A stretch of 64,000 bases of DNA from Alkalicoccus halolimnae. Its GTDB lineage: Bacteria > Bacillota > Bacilli > Bacillales > Salisediminibacteriaceae. Position numbers and translations under genes: made by a program. Where the stretch lies: positions 3,162,001 to 3,226,000 of the forward strand of contig NZ_CP144914.1 in assembly GCF_008014775.2 (NCBI RefSeq), in the 5' to 3' direction. Numbering within the stretch: the stretch's first letter is position 1; every line of letters starts with the position of its first letter. Shown piece after piece: positions 8,376 through 16,989 of the stretch. The notes below the pieces were generated by a model. That model saw nothing but the letters and a program-made list of their open reading frames with translations, was not told where the DNA came from and did no database searches.

Positions 8376-9749
8376 TTAGTCGTTGAAACGCTCCAATTCC
8401 CGTTCTACCCGCTCCACCTGCTGATCCAGCGTTTCCTGTACATCTTCGCCTAGAGCAGCCGCATGGAAGGACTGGGCAAAAGCGTCAGTTAAAACCGGAT
8501 AGGCCGGTGTCTGCGGCCGGGCTTTAGCTGTTTCTGTTACCTGCTCACGCATAATGGACCAAGGCAGTTCATCGTAGTGGTCCATACTTTCAAAAGCAGA
8601 GTGCCTTACCGGAGGCATGCCTGTTACTTCTGACAATCCGATAGTAGACTCTTCATTGGTTAACCACTTCATGACTTCAAAAGCTTCTTCCGGGTTTTCC
8701 GTTAACGACGTAATACCGTAAGCCATGCTGCCTGAAGGGGATACGGGCGTTTCTTTATAAGGATACGGCATCATGCCCCAGTCCACGCCTGCTTCTTCAG
8801 CAGTTACAGAAATCCATGGGCCTCCAAGAGCCATCGCCGCATTTCCTTCTTCAAACTGCATCTCACCTGGATTTAAATCTACGACTCCTGCTTCAAATAA
8901 TGATTTAATATACTCAAAGGCTTCTACAGATTCCGGACCGTTCAAGTAGCCATCCGCTGTAGATCCGTCTTCAGAAAGCAGCTCCCCATCGTTCGACCAG
9001 ACAAACGGTGCACCCATAAATGTCATCCACTCACCGACTCCGTAGTTCATAAACAGATTTAATCCATAGCGGTCTTCTGTTGTCAGGGCCTCTGCATGCT
9101 CCATAAATTCATCCCAAGTCCATGCCTCATCCACGGACGTTGGTGCTTCAATTCCTTCCTCTTCAAAAATTTCTTTATTGTAATAAAGTGGAATGGAGGC
9201 TTCCATCGCTCCGAGAGAATAAAGCTCCCCATCATAAGATCCCTGCTGAATAATGGAATCAACAAAGTCGTCCAGGAATTCCTCATCCACATATTCATCG
9301 ATTGACTGAATAACATCTGATTCAGCAAAGCTGGCTACATAAGGACCATCAAGTGCCAGAATATCAGGCAGATTGCCTGCTACGAGTGCTGCATTTATGC
9401 TGTCACTGTAGGAACTTCCGCCATCATCAATAATTATTTCAGCCGTTACGTGGATATCGTCATTTTCTTCATTGAATGCATCAATTCGTTCTACATAAAA
9501 GTTTGTTTCATCTTCCCCTGTCTGATGAATCCACATATCAAGCTGAACAGATTCGTCACCTGATGCTTCTACAGTCTGATCAGCCTCTCCTGTTTCCATT
9601 GTGTCAGGAGCTTCGTCACTGCTGTTTCCTCCATTGTTGGAAGCGGTCTCGTTGTTGGATGATTCCCCGGATGACTCATTTCCCCCACAGGCTCCGAGCA
9701 GTACGGCAGACAGCGTCAGTGGAGCAATCCACTTAGACATTTTTTTCAT
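8376..9749 (-). CDS. Carbohydrate-binding lipoprotein of ABC importer (family 1)
   Basis: 457 residues with a lipoprotein signal: LLGAC, Cys21 as lipidation site. An Asp/Glu/Ser/Asn-rich linker follows, then a typical type 1 extracellular solute-binding fold (motifs such as GGPW and PSGSMAYGI). Start after AAGGGGG. First gene of the fructan import operon, just downstream of an operator palindrome (9839-9860). The acidic linker suits a halophile's outer surface. Substrate (fructo-oligosaccharide) is inferred from the two GH32 genes. Confidence 0.93.
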   Translation of the reverse strand: MKKMSKWIAPLTLSAVLLGACGGNESSGESSNNETASNNGGNSSDEAPDTMETGEADQTVEASGDESVQLDMWIHQTGEDETNFYVERIDAFNEENDDIHVTAEIIIDDGGSSYSDSINAALVAGNLPDILALDGPYVASFAESDVIQSIDEYVDEEFLDDFVDSIIQQGSYDGELYSLGAMEASIPLYYNKEIFEEEGIEAPTSVDEAWTWDEFMEHAEALTTEDRYGLNLFMNYGVGEWMTFMGAPFVWSNDGELLSEDGSTADGYLNGPESVEAFEYIKSLFEAGVVDLNPGEMQFEEGNAAMALGGPWISVTAEEAGVDWGMMPYPYKETPVSPSGSMAYGITSLTENPEEAFEVMKWLTNEESTIGLSEVTGMPPVRHSAFESMDHYDELPWSIMREQVTETAKARPQTPAYPVLTDAFAQSFHAAALGEDVQETLDQQVERVERELERFND

Positions 9750-9838
9750 AATAAATCCCCCTTATTTGTAATTATAAAAACCAAGGCAGCAGATCAGTGC
9801 GGACGGTAGCAATTCACCTCCAAAGAAGAATATAAACG

Positions 9839-9860
9839 TTTACGTAATCGATTACGTAAA
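9839..9860. promoter_or_regulatory. Operator palindrome upstream of the fructan operon
   Basis: Perfect 22-bp inverted repeat: half-site TTTACGTAATC followed by its complement. It lies about 90 bases upstream of the binding-protein start and just after the LacI-family regulator gene. CG at the dyad is typical of LacI-family operators. Related sequence recurs at 10932-10951. I could not define the matching -35/-10 boxes; TATATT just downstream is a possible -10. Confidence 0.75.
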
Positions 9861-9892
9861 GGTTGTAAATAACGGACCATGCTTAATTTTTT

Positions 9893-10891
9893 TCAACATG
9901 ATCCTCTCACTACAAGCTTAGATGGAAGCCGGTAAACTTCATACGGCTTATCGCTTCCCTGAATTCGTTCTATCAGCAATTCCACGGCCTTTTTTCCAAG
10001 TTCATAGGAAGGCTGTTTTACAACGGAAAGAGGGGGCGAAGTAACTTTCATCCACTCATAATCATCAAAACCTATAATGGCTGTTTCTTCCGGTATTGCT
10101 TTGTCATTTTTTTGGAGGCAGTGGACAGCTCCCATTGTCATGATGTTGTTTGCAACAAAAAGTGCAGTTATATCTTCTTCCAGCAGTTCTTTTGTAAGCT
10201 GTTCTCCTGCTTCGAAAGTAGCTGGAGCTATTTTTACCAGGTTTTCATTATACTTCATCCCGTGTTCTCTCAATGCCCGGGAGTATGCTTCAATCCGTTC
10301 GTCACTCGTCGTGATTCCGAGCGGCCCTGTTACATAACCGATTCGCCTGTGGCCTTTTTTGATCAGCAGATCAATCGCTTCGTAAGTTCCTGCTCCACTA
10401 TCAATCAGAACGGTATCACTAATAACTTCTTTCGGTTTACGGTCGATGAAAACAGTGGGGTATTCCCCGTGCAGGTTGTCGCTGTAATCATGAGTGTGGG
10501 AATCCACAGGTGCGATAATCAGCCCCTCTATAAACTGCGTGTTAAATACTTTGATCTGATCCTGCTCCACCTCAAGATCCTCACTGCTGTTACTTAAAAT
10601 TAAGTTATATCCATTTTCCTTTAAAACTTGTTCAATTCCATTTGCTATGGACATAAAGAAAAAATTAGATGTGTCAGAAGCAACAAGCGGAACAAGCAGG
10701 CCGATAATATTGGATTTTCTACTGCGGAGGCTCCGGGCTACCGAATTAGGACGGTAATCGAGTTCCTTCATTGCAGCATGGACCTTATTTCTCGTGTCTT
10801 CAGCTACATGTCTTGTCTCATTAATTACATGGGAGACTGTAGCAGTTGATACCCGGGCTTTTTTCGCTACATCTTTCATGCTTCTATTCAT
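9893..10891 (-). CDS. LacI-family transcriptional regulator of the fructan locus
   Basis: 332 residues from the ATG at 10891, preceded by GGGAG. The N-terminal helix-turn-helix and hinge (MKDVAKKARVSTATVSHVIN, then YRPNSVARSLR) bind DNA; the rest is a periplasmic-binding-protein-like effector domain (IGLLVPLVASDTSNFFF). It should sense a sugar and repress the adjacent import operon and itself, since palindromic sites flank the gene on both sides. The longer frame to 10930 would begin inside the promoter region. Confidence 0.93.
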   Translation of the reverse strand: MNRSMKDVAKKARVSTATVSHVINETRHVAEDTRNKVHAAMKELDYRPNSVARSLRSRKSNIIGLLVPLVASDTSNFFFMSIANGIEQVLKENGYNLILSNSSEDLEVEQDQIKVFNTQFIEGLIIAPVDSHTHDYSDNLHGEYPTVFIDRKPKEVISDTVLIDSGAGTYEAIDLLIKKGHRRIGYVTGPLGITTSDERIEAYSRALREHGMKYNENLVKIAPATFEAGEQLTKELLEEDITALFVANNIMTMGAVHCLQKNDKAIPEETAIIGFDDYEWMKVTSPPLSVVKQPSYELGKKAVELLIERIQGSDKPYEVYRLPSKLVVRGSC

Positions 10892-10931
10892 AACAGCTCC
10901 CATTCCCTTACTGCAAAATTGATAAAGCAAT

Positions 10932-10951
10932 CGATTACGTAATCGTTTACA
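10932..10951. promoter_or_regulatory. Operator/cre-like site upstream of the LacI-family gene
   Basis: CGATTACGTAATCG is a perfect 14-bp palindrome. Read on the minus strand, TGTAAACGATTACG matches the CcpA cre consensus at 13 of 14 positions. It lies just downstream of the -10 box, so it would block transcription: autoregulation, catabolite repression, or both. Confidence 0.65.
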
Positions 10952-10953
10952 TT

Positions 10954-10982
10954 ACTATAACCTCTGCTTTTTTCTTTGTCAA
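10954..10982 (-). promoter_or_regulatory. SigA promoter of the LacI-family regulator
   Basis: TTGACA at 10977-10982 and TATAGT at 10954-10959 on the minus strand, with a 17-base spacer. It points at the regulator start about 60 bases away. Confidence 0.8.
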
Positions 10983-11124
10983 CCTACTCTGTAAATTCTT
11001 TTATTCCTGCAGGTATTTTCTATGTTGACTCTTCAGAATCGATTTCATAATATACATTTCAAGTTATTTTAACGAATGTTTTATCAATTTATAGTTTGAT
11101 TATTCGTATATAAAATCGGATGAT

Positions 11125-11305
11125 TGAAACGGCAGACGGCGGCTCCGGCGGGATAAAGCGAAGTCTGAAAATCCATTCTTCCTGTGTGAAGCACTGGAAG
11201 AATTAGTTGAAGACGAGCCCCGCGGAAAGCGTCCGTCTGAAGTGGAAATCATTCACCATGTTCGGAAATCCCTTTCTTACAGCGACTTATGAAATTGATT
11301 CAAAA
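11125..11305 (+). repeat. GC-rich intergenic repeat, type R3
   Basis: Block order: GGCTCCGGCGGGATAA, GTCTGAAAATCCATTC, GAAGAATTAGTTGAAGACGA, GCCCCGCGGAAAGCGTCC, GTCTGAAGTGGAAATCA, then TGTTCGG and TATGAAATTGATTC. It shares the sequence around GCGGAAAGCGTCC with R1 copies. It fills most of the gap between the LacI-family gene and comK; I see nothing else there. Confidence 0.7.
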
Positions 11306-11340
11306 TGGAAAATACTTTACAGCAGTAAATATGTAATAAA

Positions 11341-11365
11341 AACGATCCGCTTCCGGATCGTTTTT
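11341..11365. terminator. Bidirectional terminator after comK
   Basis: AACGATCCG-CTTC-CGGATCGTT with T-runs on both strands. It begins a few bases after the comK stop. Confidence 0.85.
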
Positions 11366-11830
11366 CTATGAAGACGTATCGAGTGTATGCAGCAGATGGT
11401 ACGTCCGGTGCATCTGTTTTAATGCAATATAGTGTGACACCGGAAGACGGACCTTCTCTCCATGACGGGTCTGCAGAATGACTATATCTTTTTCACCCGG
11501 CTCTTTGAGGAACGCCCTTGCGTGAAGTGGAAAGACCCAGTGGCAGAGATGGTGAGTCGGAGACCGGGTCGGGAAAGCTGCAATATGATCCCGCTCGTAG
11601 ATCAGCACCGGCACTTTTTTATCGCAGTTTAAATACTTCTTTGCTGCCTTCACCCTTCCATCGTAAGAAGAAAATCCCAGAAAACAGTTTTCATTGATTA
11701 TCTCCCATGGAGACTGCTTCACATAGAGAATCTGCTCTTTTTCGTGCACAATCGTACCGCCCTCCGCTTCAAAGGCAGGGGCGAGCATTACCGTATCAAC
11801 GGTAATGATGTATTCACTTGTCGTCTTCAT
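11366..11830 (-). CDS. comK: Competence transcription factor ComK
   Basis: 154 residues. The family block FPTRSPTHHLCHWVFP is present, as are the upstream motifs TVMLAPAF and YLNCDKKVPVLIYE. ComK activates DNA-uptake genes by binding paired AT boxes in the minor groove. Start ATG 11830 follows GAGGAG; the TTG at 11851 would sit upstream of that ribosome site. A divergent small sigma-like gene follows at 12268. I did not find a clear AAAA-N5-TTTT ComK box pair in the upstream gap. Confidence 0.93.
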   Translation of the reverse strand: MKTTSEYIITVDTVMLAPAFEAEGGTIVHEKEQILYVKQSPWEIINENCFLGFSSYDGRVKAAKKYLNCDKKVPVLIYERDHIAAFPTRSPTHHLCHWVFPLHARAFLKEPGEKDIVILQTRHGEKVRLPVSHYIALKQMHRTYHLLHTLDTSS

Positions 11831-12267
11831 CAGATTGGTACTCCTCTTCAAGGTTAATTAGTAGAAATAGACAAATACAGTACGCATAAGGAGTGTCAAA
11901 AACGTTATATAAAGAGGGCAGATAGAAATAGGCCTTTGGAATGCAATATCTTTTTTTCTATGTAAATGCAGGTTTTAAAGCGGATACAAACGAGTTTCGG
12001 GGATATCTACCCTAATATATGTAAAACGTTCGACCTAAATAAATAATATATCAGCTTCTCCCATATATCAATCTAAATTGTAAAAATTTTAAAATCAGCC
12101 CTTTTCTGTTTTTTTCTCTCCGGATACTTCACGTTTGCCCCGCTTAAACATCGTGTTCGTCTTCACTAACTTCAAGAACGTGCGTTCGCTTTTATAACTC
12201 TCTTTTTTTATGATGCAGTTACCGCGGAAAACATAGAGGAAGCGCGCTCCTCCAAAAGGAAGAGAAA
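11831..12267. other. Divergent intergenic region comK / sigma-like gene
   Basis: AT-rich, about 435 bases, presumably carrying both divergent promoters. I see no convincing -35/-10 pair, hairpin or repeat. A run near 12080-12120 (TTGTAAAAATTTTAAAATC) is AT-box-like but does not fit the ComK spacing. Confidence 0.4.
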
Positions 12268-12765
12268 ATGAATAAAGATTGTTCGTTCGACATCGTTCTT
12301 GACCAGTTTATGCCGATGGTGTTCGGTGCCGTCAAACGCTGGAATCTGTACAGGGAAAAAGAAGAATTTGAGCAGATCGGCCGTATTGCACTGTTTGAAG
12401 CGTGGCAGGTATACGATCCGGAAAGTGGAGATTTTGCCCCGCTGGCAAAAAGTTATGTCTACGGGCGAATCCGTCAGGAGCTGACACGCCGGGAGCGTTT
12501 CCAGAGCCGTTATTTTGCTATGGAACCAGAGCTGCTGGCCAACAGCGACAGCCTTTCCTTTAACAATACCGAAGCTGCCGTCCTTCTGAAGGACTGGATC
12601 GAGAAAGCAGGATTGACCCCGAGAGAAAAAGACTGGGCGAGTGCCTACATTTTAGAAGACATGAAGCCCACGGACATCGCCGCCTGTTACGGGGTTTCCG
12701 TTACCACTGTGAAAAGCTGGCGTAAAGCGGCTCTGAAAAAACTCCGAGGATTTTCGCTCGATTAG
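12268..12765 (+). CDS. Small sigma-70-like factor
   Basis: 165 residues. Region 2 covers about 13-77 (FEQIGRIALFEAW, then SYVYGRIRQELTRRER) and region 4 about 113-160 (GLTPREKDWASAYILE, DIAACYGVSVTTVKSWRKAALKKLR). There is no region 1.1 or 3, so it is the size of an ECF or competence-type sigma factor. Ribosome site AGGAAGAG. It is divergent from comK with no other gene between, which suggests, but does not prove, a link to competence or stress. I do not recognise a specific named sigma factor, and I see no anti-sigma gene beside it. Confidence 0.82.
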   Translation: MNKDCSFDIVLDQFMPMVFGAVKRWNLYREKEEFEQIGRIALFEAWQVYDPESGDFAPLAKSYVYGRIRQELTRRERFQSRYFAMEPELLANSDSLSFNNTEAAVLLKDWIEKAGLTPREKDWASAYILEDMKPTDIAACYGVSVTTVKSWRKAALKKLRGFSLD

Positions 12766-12887
12766 AAAATAGGCAGTGCGGTGACGAAAATTTCGTCATC
12801 GCACTTTTTTGTGGTGATCACCCGCGGGTTGGCGGCAGAATTACGGCAGACCTTCATAGACCCCCGGCTGATTAATAAAAGAGTCGC

Positions 12888-13060
12888 ACAGATTAACAGA
12901 ACCTTCTCCTGAAAATGGAGAACTTTAAGTCGTATTAATAGAATCTCTCCCAATTAATAGAAGTGTGCAGTTTAACAGAACCTCTTCCCCAAAATGGAGA
13001 ACTTCATGCCGAATTAACAGAACCTCCCCTCCAATTAAAAGAACTGCTCCCCCCTCACGT
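12888..13060. repeat. Degenerate tandem array, 21-bp period
   Basis: About eight imperfect units of the form AATTAACAGAACCTCTCCCC, alternating with AAAATGGAGAACTT-type units, most spaced by 21 bases. It fills the gap between the sigma-like gene and the GntR promoter. Similar-period arrays lie at 36431, 37638, 39408 and 54594. There are no identical repeats with unique spacers, so it is not a CRISPR array. Confidence 0.7.
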
Positions 13061-13120
13061 CCCCCTCCCAAAAATGCGGCACAGCACTTTCTGATGTCTT
13101 TTCTCATTCGAAAATACCTA

Positions 13121-13148
13121 TTGACAACGCCGCTCTTTGCATTATACT
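13121..13148 (+). promoter_or_regulatory. SigA promoter of the GntR/ABC operon
   Basis: TTGACA at 13121-13126, 16-base spacer, TATACT at 13143-13148, about 45 bases before the GntR start. Confidence 0.8.
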
Positions 13149-13167
13149 TATATACATAACTATATAA
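13148..13167. promoter_or_regulatory. Probable GntR operator
   Basis: Inverted repeat TTATATA-N6-TATATAA directly downstream of the -10 box, as expected for an autorepressed YtrA-type operon. AT-rich, so chance occurrence is possible. Confidence 0.55.
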
Positions 13168-13193
13168 CCTTATTACTCAGGGCGGTGAAAATA

Positions 13194-13583
13194 ATGAGTA
13201 CGGACTTTCATAGTAAGAAGCCGATTTTCAAGCAGATAAAAGAGCAGCTGGAAGACCAGATACTGGATCACAGGCTTGAAGAAGGAGACAAAGCTCCATC
13301 CACAAATGATCTGGTGGGATTTTACAAAGTCAATCATCTGACGATTGCCAAAGGAGTGAATGAACTGGTGGATGAAGGAATTCTTTTTAAGAAAAGAGGG
13401 GTAGGCATGTTCGTCGCCGACGGTGCGGAGGAAAAGCTGATCGCAAAGCGGCGCGCCGCTTTTGCAGAGGACTACGTAACTGATTTATTAAACGAAGCGG
13501 AGAAACTGAAAATTTCTGAAGAAGAGCTTATTGAACTGATTAAAGACAGGAAAGGACGTGGCAGCTATGGACGCGGTCATTAA
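13194..13583 (+). CDS. GntR-family regulator, short YtrA type
   Basis: 129 residues from the ATG at 13194 (after GGGCGGTG). Winged helix at 8-75 (PIFKQIKEQLEDQIL, then APSTNDLVGFYKVNHLTIAKGVNEL) with a short C-terminal dimerisation tail. YtrA-type regulators repress the ABC exporter they are co-transcribed with. The stop overlaps the next gene start. Confidence 0.92.
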   Translation: MSTDFHSKKPIFKQIKEQLEDQILDHRLEEGDKAPSTNDLVGFYKVNHLTIAKGVNELVDEGILFKKRGVGMFVADGAEEKLIAKRRAAFAEDYVTDLLNEAEKLKISEEELIELIKDRKGRGSYGRGH

Positions 13584-14448
13584 ACTCCATCATGCCGACC
13601 TCAATTTCGGCAGAACAAAGGCCCTGAGTGATATCAACCTCACGATCGACGGACCAAAAATATACGGACTGCTCGGAAGAAACGGTTCGGGTAAAACGAC
13701 TCTTCTCTCACTTCTTGCCAATTACCGCGAAGTTACGCGGGGAGAGCTTACGATTAATGGAGAACCTCTGTTTGAAAATGAGAATCAGGTTTCCAACGTG
13801 CACTTCACTTTTCAACGGAAGTTCAAAGAAGAAACTGAAAAGGGAAAAGACATATTAAAAGATGCAGCTCATTTTATTCCGAGCTTTGATTTAGACTATG
13901 CGCTCAGCCTGGCAGAGAGATTTCAGCTGGATCTTAACATGCCGATGAAAAAACATTCCACCGGAAGAGCCTCCATTTTTCAAGTTATAAAAGGCATGGC
14001 CTCCCGTGCTCCCGTTACCATATTCGACGAAGCATATACCGGGATGGACGCCCCTTCCAGGGAACTGTTTTACGAAGTTATTCTGGAAGAACAGGCGCTG
14101 CATCCGCGGATTTTCATCTTGTCCACTCATCTCATTTCCGAAATGGAACACTTATTCGATGAAGTGATCATTCTTCATGATAGTAAAGTGCTGCTCCATG
14201 ATAATTATGAATCGCTGCTTTCCCAGGGGGCTTCTCTCACGGGAAACGCCGAAACGGTCGATCGATTCGCTTCTCAACTGAAAGTATTAAAAGAAAAGCG
14301 TCTCGGAAGAACAAAATCGATTATTATTTTCCAGCAGATAAATGACAGGCTGCTGCAGGAAGCAGAAGAAGCAGGCCTTGATATTGGCAATGTCACGCTG
14401 CAGGACGTATTCACAAACGTGACGAAAGGAGAGGAGCCGCATGAATAA
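13567..14448 (+). CDS. ABC transporter ATP-binding protein (YtrB-like)
   Basis: 293 residues. Walker A GRNGSGKTT (near residue 38), Walker B VTIFDEA, H-loop STHLISE. The signature is degenerate: KKHSTGRAS in place of LSGGQ. The start at ATG 13567 is ten bases after AAAGGA; the upstream GTG would abut that site. It overlaps the GntR gene before it and the membrane gene after it by a few bases, so the three form one operon. Likely an exporter or sensor for membrane-active compounds; the substrate is unknown. Confidence 0.9.
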   Translation: MDAVIKLHHADLNFGRTKALSDINLTIDGPKIYGLLGRNGSGKTTLLSLLANYREVTRGELTINGEPLFENENQVSNVHFTFQRKFKEETEKGKDILKDAAHFIPSFDLDYALSLAERFQLDLNMPMKKHSTGRASIFQVIKGMASRAPVTIFDEAYTGMDAPSRELFYEVILEEQALHPRIFILSTHLISEMEHLFDEVIILHDSKVLLHDNYESLLSQGASLTGNAETVDRFASQLKVLKEKRLGRTKSIIIFQQINDRLLQEAEEAGLDIGNVTLQDVFTNVTKGEEPHE

Positions 14449-15145
14449 CATAAAAGATACGGCAGCAGCTTTATTTATTGAGCAGTTCAAATGGGCGTTA
14501 TGGTTTACCGGTATTATGACGGCTATCCGCATCGTCCTTCACATTGTAGATCATTTCGTTGAAACGGAAGACCTTCCGGTAGATTCATTTGTCGAGTTTG
14601 CCTACCAGCCGGGTAAAATCTTTTTGCTCGTTCTCGGCATTATGTCTGCCTACTACTTTTTAGGTACGCTTATCGAGCACGGAAAAACGAGAAAAACGTT
14701 TTTCAAATCGACTCTGATCTCCGCCGGGCTCCTTGCTGTCACTCTTCCCATATTCGCTTTCGTACTCAATGTCGTTGAAAATTTAATAATCACTCCGGCT
14801 GTCGATACTGCTGTTATTAATAACACCGCTTTACAGACTTACAGCATCACTGCTTTTCTCGCCTTTTGCTTTACAATCTTTCTCTATTACACCTTAGGAA
14901 TGCTGATCGGCATCGGCTACTACCGGTTCGGCTGGCTTTTTGGATTCGCCTTTGTCGCTGCAGGACTGCTCACGCTGCTTATCGAGAGCATGATCTGGGG
15001 TACAGAGTTCTTCCTTTTCGGAATAGCTCTTGATAATCCGGGTACAGTCCCCCTCCCAGCCCTGGCTCTGACTGCCGTCCTTGCCGCCGTCATCAGTTAC
15101 GCTGCTTTCCGATTCATTAAGAGAACCCCTGTAAAATTAGAGTAA
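14441..15145 (+). CDS. ABC-2-type membrane subunit
   Basis: 234 residues with about six hydrophobic segments (for example 65-85, 95-115, 135-155, 165-185, 210-225). It overlaps the ATPase gene by eight bases and would be its membrane partner. No recognisable substrate motif. Confidence 0.82.
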   Translation: MNNIKDTAAALFIEQFKWALWFTGIMTAIRIVLHIVDHFVETEDLPVDSFVEFAYQPGKIFLLVLGIMSAYYFLGTLIEHGKTRKTFFKSTLISAGLLAVTLPIFAFVLNVVENLIITPAVDTAVINNTALQTYSITAFLAFCFTIFLYYTLGMLIGIGYYRFGWLFGFAFVAAGLLTLLIESMIWGTEFFLFGIALDNPGTVPLPALALTAVLAAVISYAAFRFIKRTPVKLE

Positions 15146-15171
15146 TAAAGGAGGAGCAAACGGGATCTTCG

Positions 15172-15356
15172 TTATTAGAAGACAGATACTTGCCTGCGTT
15201 TTTACCGTAAGCTGGAAAGGACATGGGGCGATAGAGGAGGAACCCCACCCCGCCCGACCGAAGGGAGGAAGCGATTAGCTGAAGCCGGTCCTGTGCCCCA
15301 TTGGAACCGAAAGCGCACGTCCATCGCTTATCTGCTTTACTTTCAAGGCAGCCTTA
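15172..15356 (+). repeat. R1 intergenic element
   Basis: Blocks: TTATTAGAAGACAGATACT, TTTTTACCGTAAGCTGGA, GGACATGGGGCGA, GACCGAAGGGAGGAAG, GATTAGCTGAAGCCGG, AACCGAAAGCGCACGT, CTTTCAAGGCAGCCTTA. It lies in the convergent gap; its 3' end is about 53 bases from the stop of the minus-strand CoA-transferase gene and antisense to it. Confidence 0.78.
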
Positions 15357-15361
15357 ATAAA

Positions 15362-15398
15362 AAATCCCGGTGTGCTTTTTCAGCACATCGGGATTTTT
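15362..15398. terminator. Bidirectional terminator between convergent operons
   Basis: 15-bp stem, one G-U pair: AAATCCCGGTGTGCT / AGCACATCGGGATTT, five-base loop, T-runs on both strands. Confidence 0.88.
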
Positions 15399-15408
15399 AC
15401 TGTTTCCA

Positions 15409-16746
15409 TTACCAGATCATCCGCTTTTCGGCTTCTGCCTGCAGTTCCTCCCTAAAGTCGGGATGGGCAATCGCAATCAGCCTCTCGACGCGCTCGTGAA
15501 GCGCTGTTCCGCGCAGTTTGGCAATGCCATATTCCGTCACAACGTAATCCACATCGTTACGGGAAAGTGAAACCGCTGCCCCTTCTGTTAGACTTGGGAC
15601 AATCTTGGAAATGGTCTTTCTTTCCTCTTGACCAGGGACACGGATATCCGCTGTAGAATAAAGGGCAATAAAGGATTTTCCGCCCCGCGATTTCTGTGCT
15701 CCGACAGCCGTATCTGTCTGCCCGCCGGTTCCGCTGAACTGCCGGTGGCCGATCGCTTCTGAAGAGCACTGTCCGCTCAGATCAATTTCAAGCGTCGTGT
15801 TGATGGAAACCATCTTCTCATTCTGTCCGATGACATACGGATCATTAACGAACCGTCCGTCCAGTATCTGAACGCCCGGATTATCATCGATAAAATCGTA
15901 CAGTTTCTGCGTACCGAGCGCAAAAGTCGCAACCATCCGGTTTGGGAGAAGTGTTTTTTCCCGCCCCGTGATTGCCCCTGCTTCAAACAGATCGACCATC
16001 CCGTCAATAAACATTTCCGTATGAATCCCGAGATCTTTCTTGTCAAACAGCTGCGCGGTCACCGCATTGGGGATGCCGCCGATGCCAAGCTGCAGCGTGG
16101 AGCCGTCTTCAATTTTATCGGCAATCATCTTACCGATCACTTCGTCTTTTTCGTTTGGCGGCGGGGATGGAAATTCCGGAATCGGAAAGGCATTTTCTAC
16201 GATCACATCAATTTCACTGATGTGAACGGTTGTATCCCCGAACGTGCGCGGCATATTTTCGTTTACTTCAATAATCGACGTGCGGGCACTTTCGATCATT
16301 TTCCGCTCATATGTGGCACTGAGTGATAAAGATAAATATCCCTGCTTATCCATAGGCGATGCGGTACCGACAAAGACATCAACCGGCCGGTGGTCCCCGC
16401 GGCGCTCGCCGGCTAGATGGAGGTGATTCGGCACAAACGATACGGTCTGCTTTTCATGCATCTTCCGCATGTTCGGCGTATAAAACCACCCTTCCATCAG
16501 GAAATTCCCTTTATATTCTTCGTTCATATAATAGTCGTACGGCATCATAGGAAGACACGTGGAAATACGGACGTCCTGCACCCGGTCCGCTATCGTATGC
16601 AGCTCCGAAAGCAGTCCGCGCGGTTCCGCCGCAGCCATCGCCGAAACGATATGATCCTCCGAATGGACGTGCTCAAGTGCACCGGCGACCGACATTTTTT
16701 TCGTACTGTAAAGCTCTTCGTATTTCTTTTTCAACGTTTGATTCAT
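15409..16746 (-). CDS. Acetyl-CoA hydrolase/CoA-transferase family protein
   Basis: 445 residues; start ATG 16746 seven bases after GGAG. Family motifs: GIGGIPNAV (CoA-binding glycine loop), SGQCSSEAIG with the conserved Glu that forms the CoA thioester, and SGTGGQTD. These enzymes move CoA between acyl groups (acetate, butyrate, 4-hydroxybutyrate) or hydrolyse acyl-CoA. The gene stands alone, so the acyl substrate cannot be assigned. Confidence 0.9.
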   Translation of the reverse strand: MNQTLKKKYEELYSTKKMSVAGALEHVHSEDHIVSAMAAAEPRGLLSELHTIADRVQDVRISTCLPMMPYDYYMNEEYKGNFLMEGWFYTPNMRKMHEKQTVSFVPNHLHLAGERRGDHRPVDVFVGTASPMDKQGYLSLSLSATYERKMIESARTSIIEVNENMPRTFGDTTVHISEIDVIVENAFPIPEFPSPPPNEKDEVIGKMIADKIEDGSTLQLGIGGIPNAVTAQLFDKKDLGIHTEMFIDGMVDLFEAGAITGREKTLLPNRMVATFALGTQKLYDFIDDNPGVQILDGRFVNDPYVIGQNEKMVSINTTLEIDLSGQCSSEAIGHRQFSGTGGQTDTAVGAQKSRGGKSFIALYSTADIRVPGQEERKTISKIVPSLTEGAAVSLSRNDVDYVVTEYGIAKLRGTALHERVERLIAIAHPDFREELQAEAEKRMIW

Positions 16747-16989
16747 GCAGACTCTCCTCTTTCTGATTCTCATAGTCAACTCAGGAAAAACTCTCGTTAC
16801 ATTTTACCATTTATAAGCGGGAGTATTCCATTTCCAGCGGAATTAAAAATAACAGCCGGAGAACAGGAGCTTCAGCGAACAAAAAAACTGCCGGTTTAAG
16901 ACCCCCTGCGCACACTGGAAGCACCTTTATTTACACGAGGCAGGTTTTTCCACTAAAATAAAAAGGAGTTGAGAAAGGAGGGGCCACAG

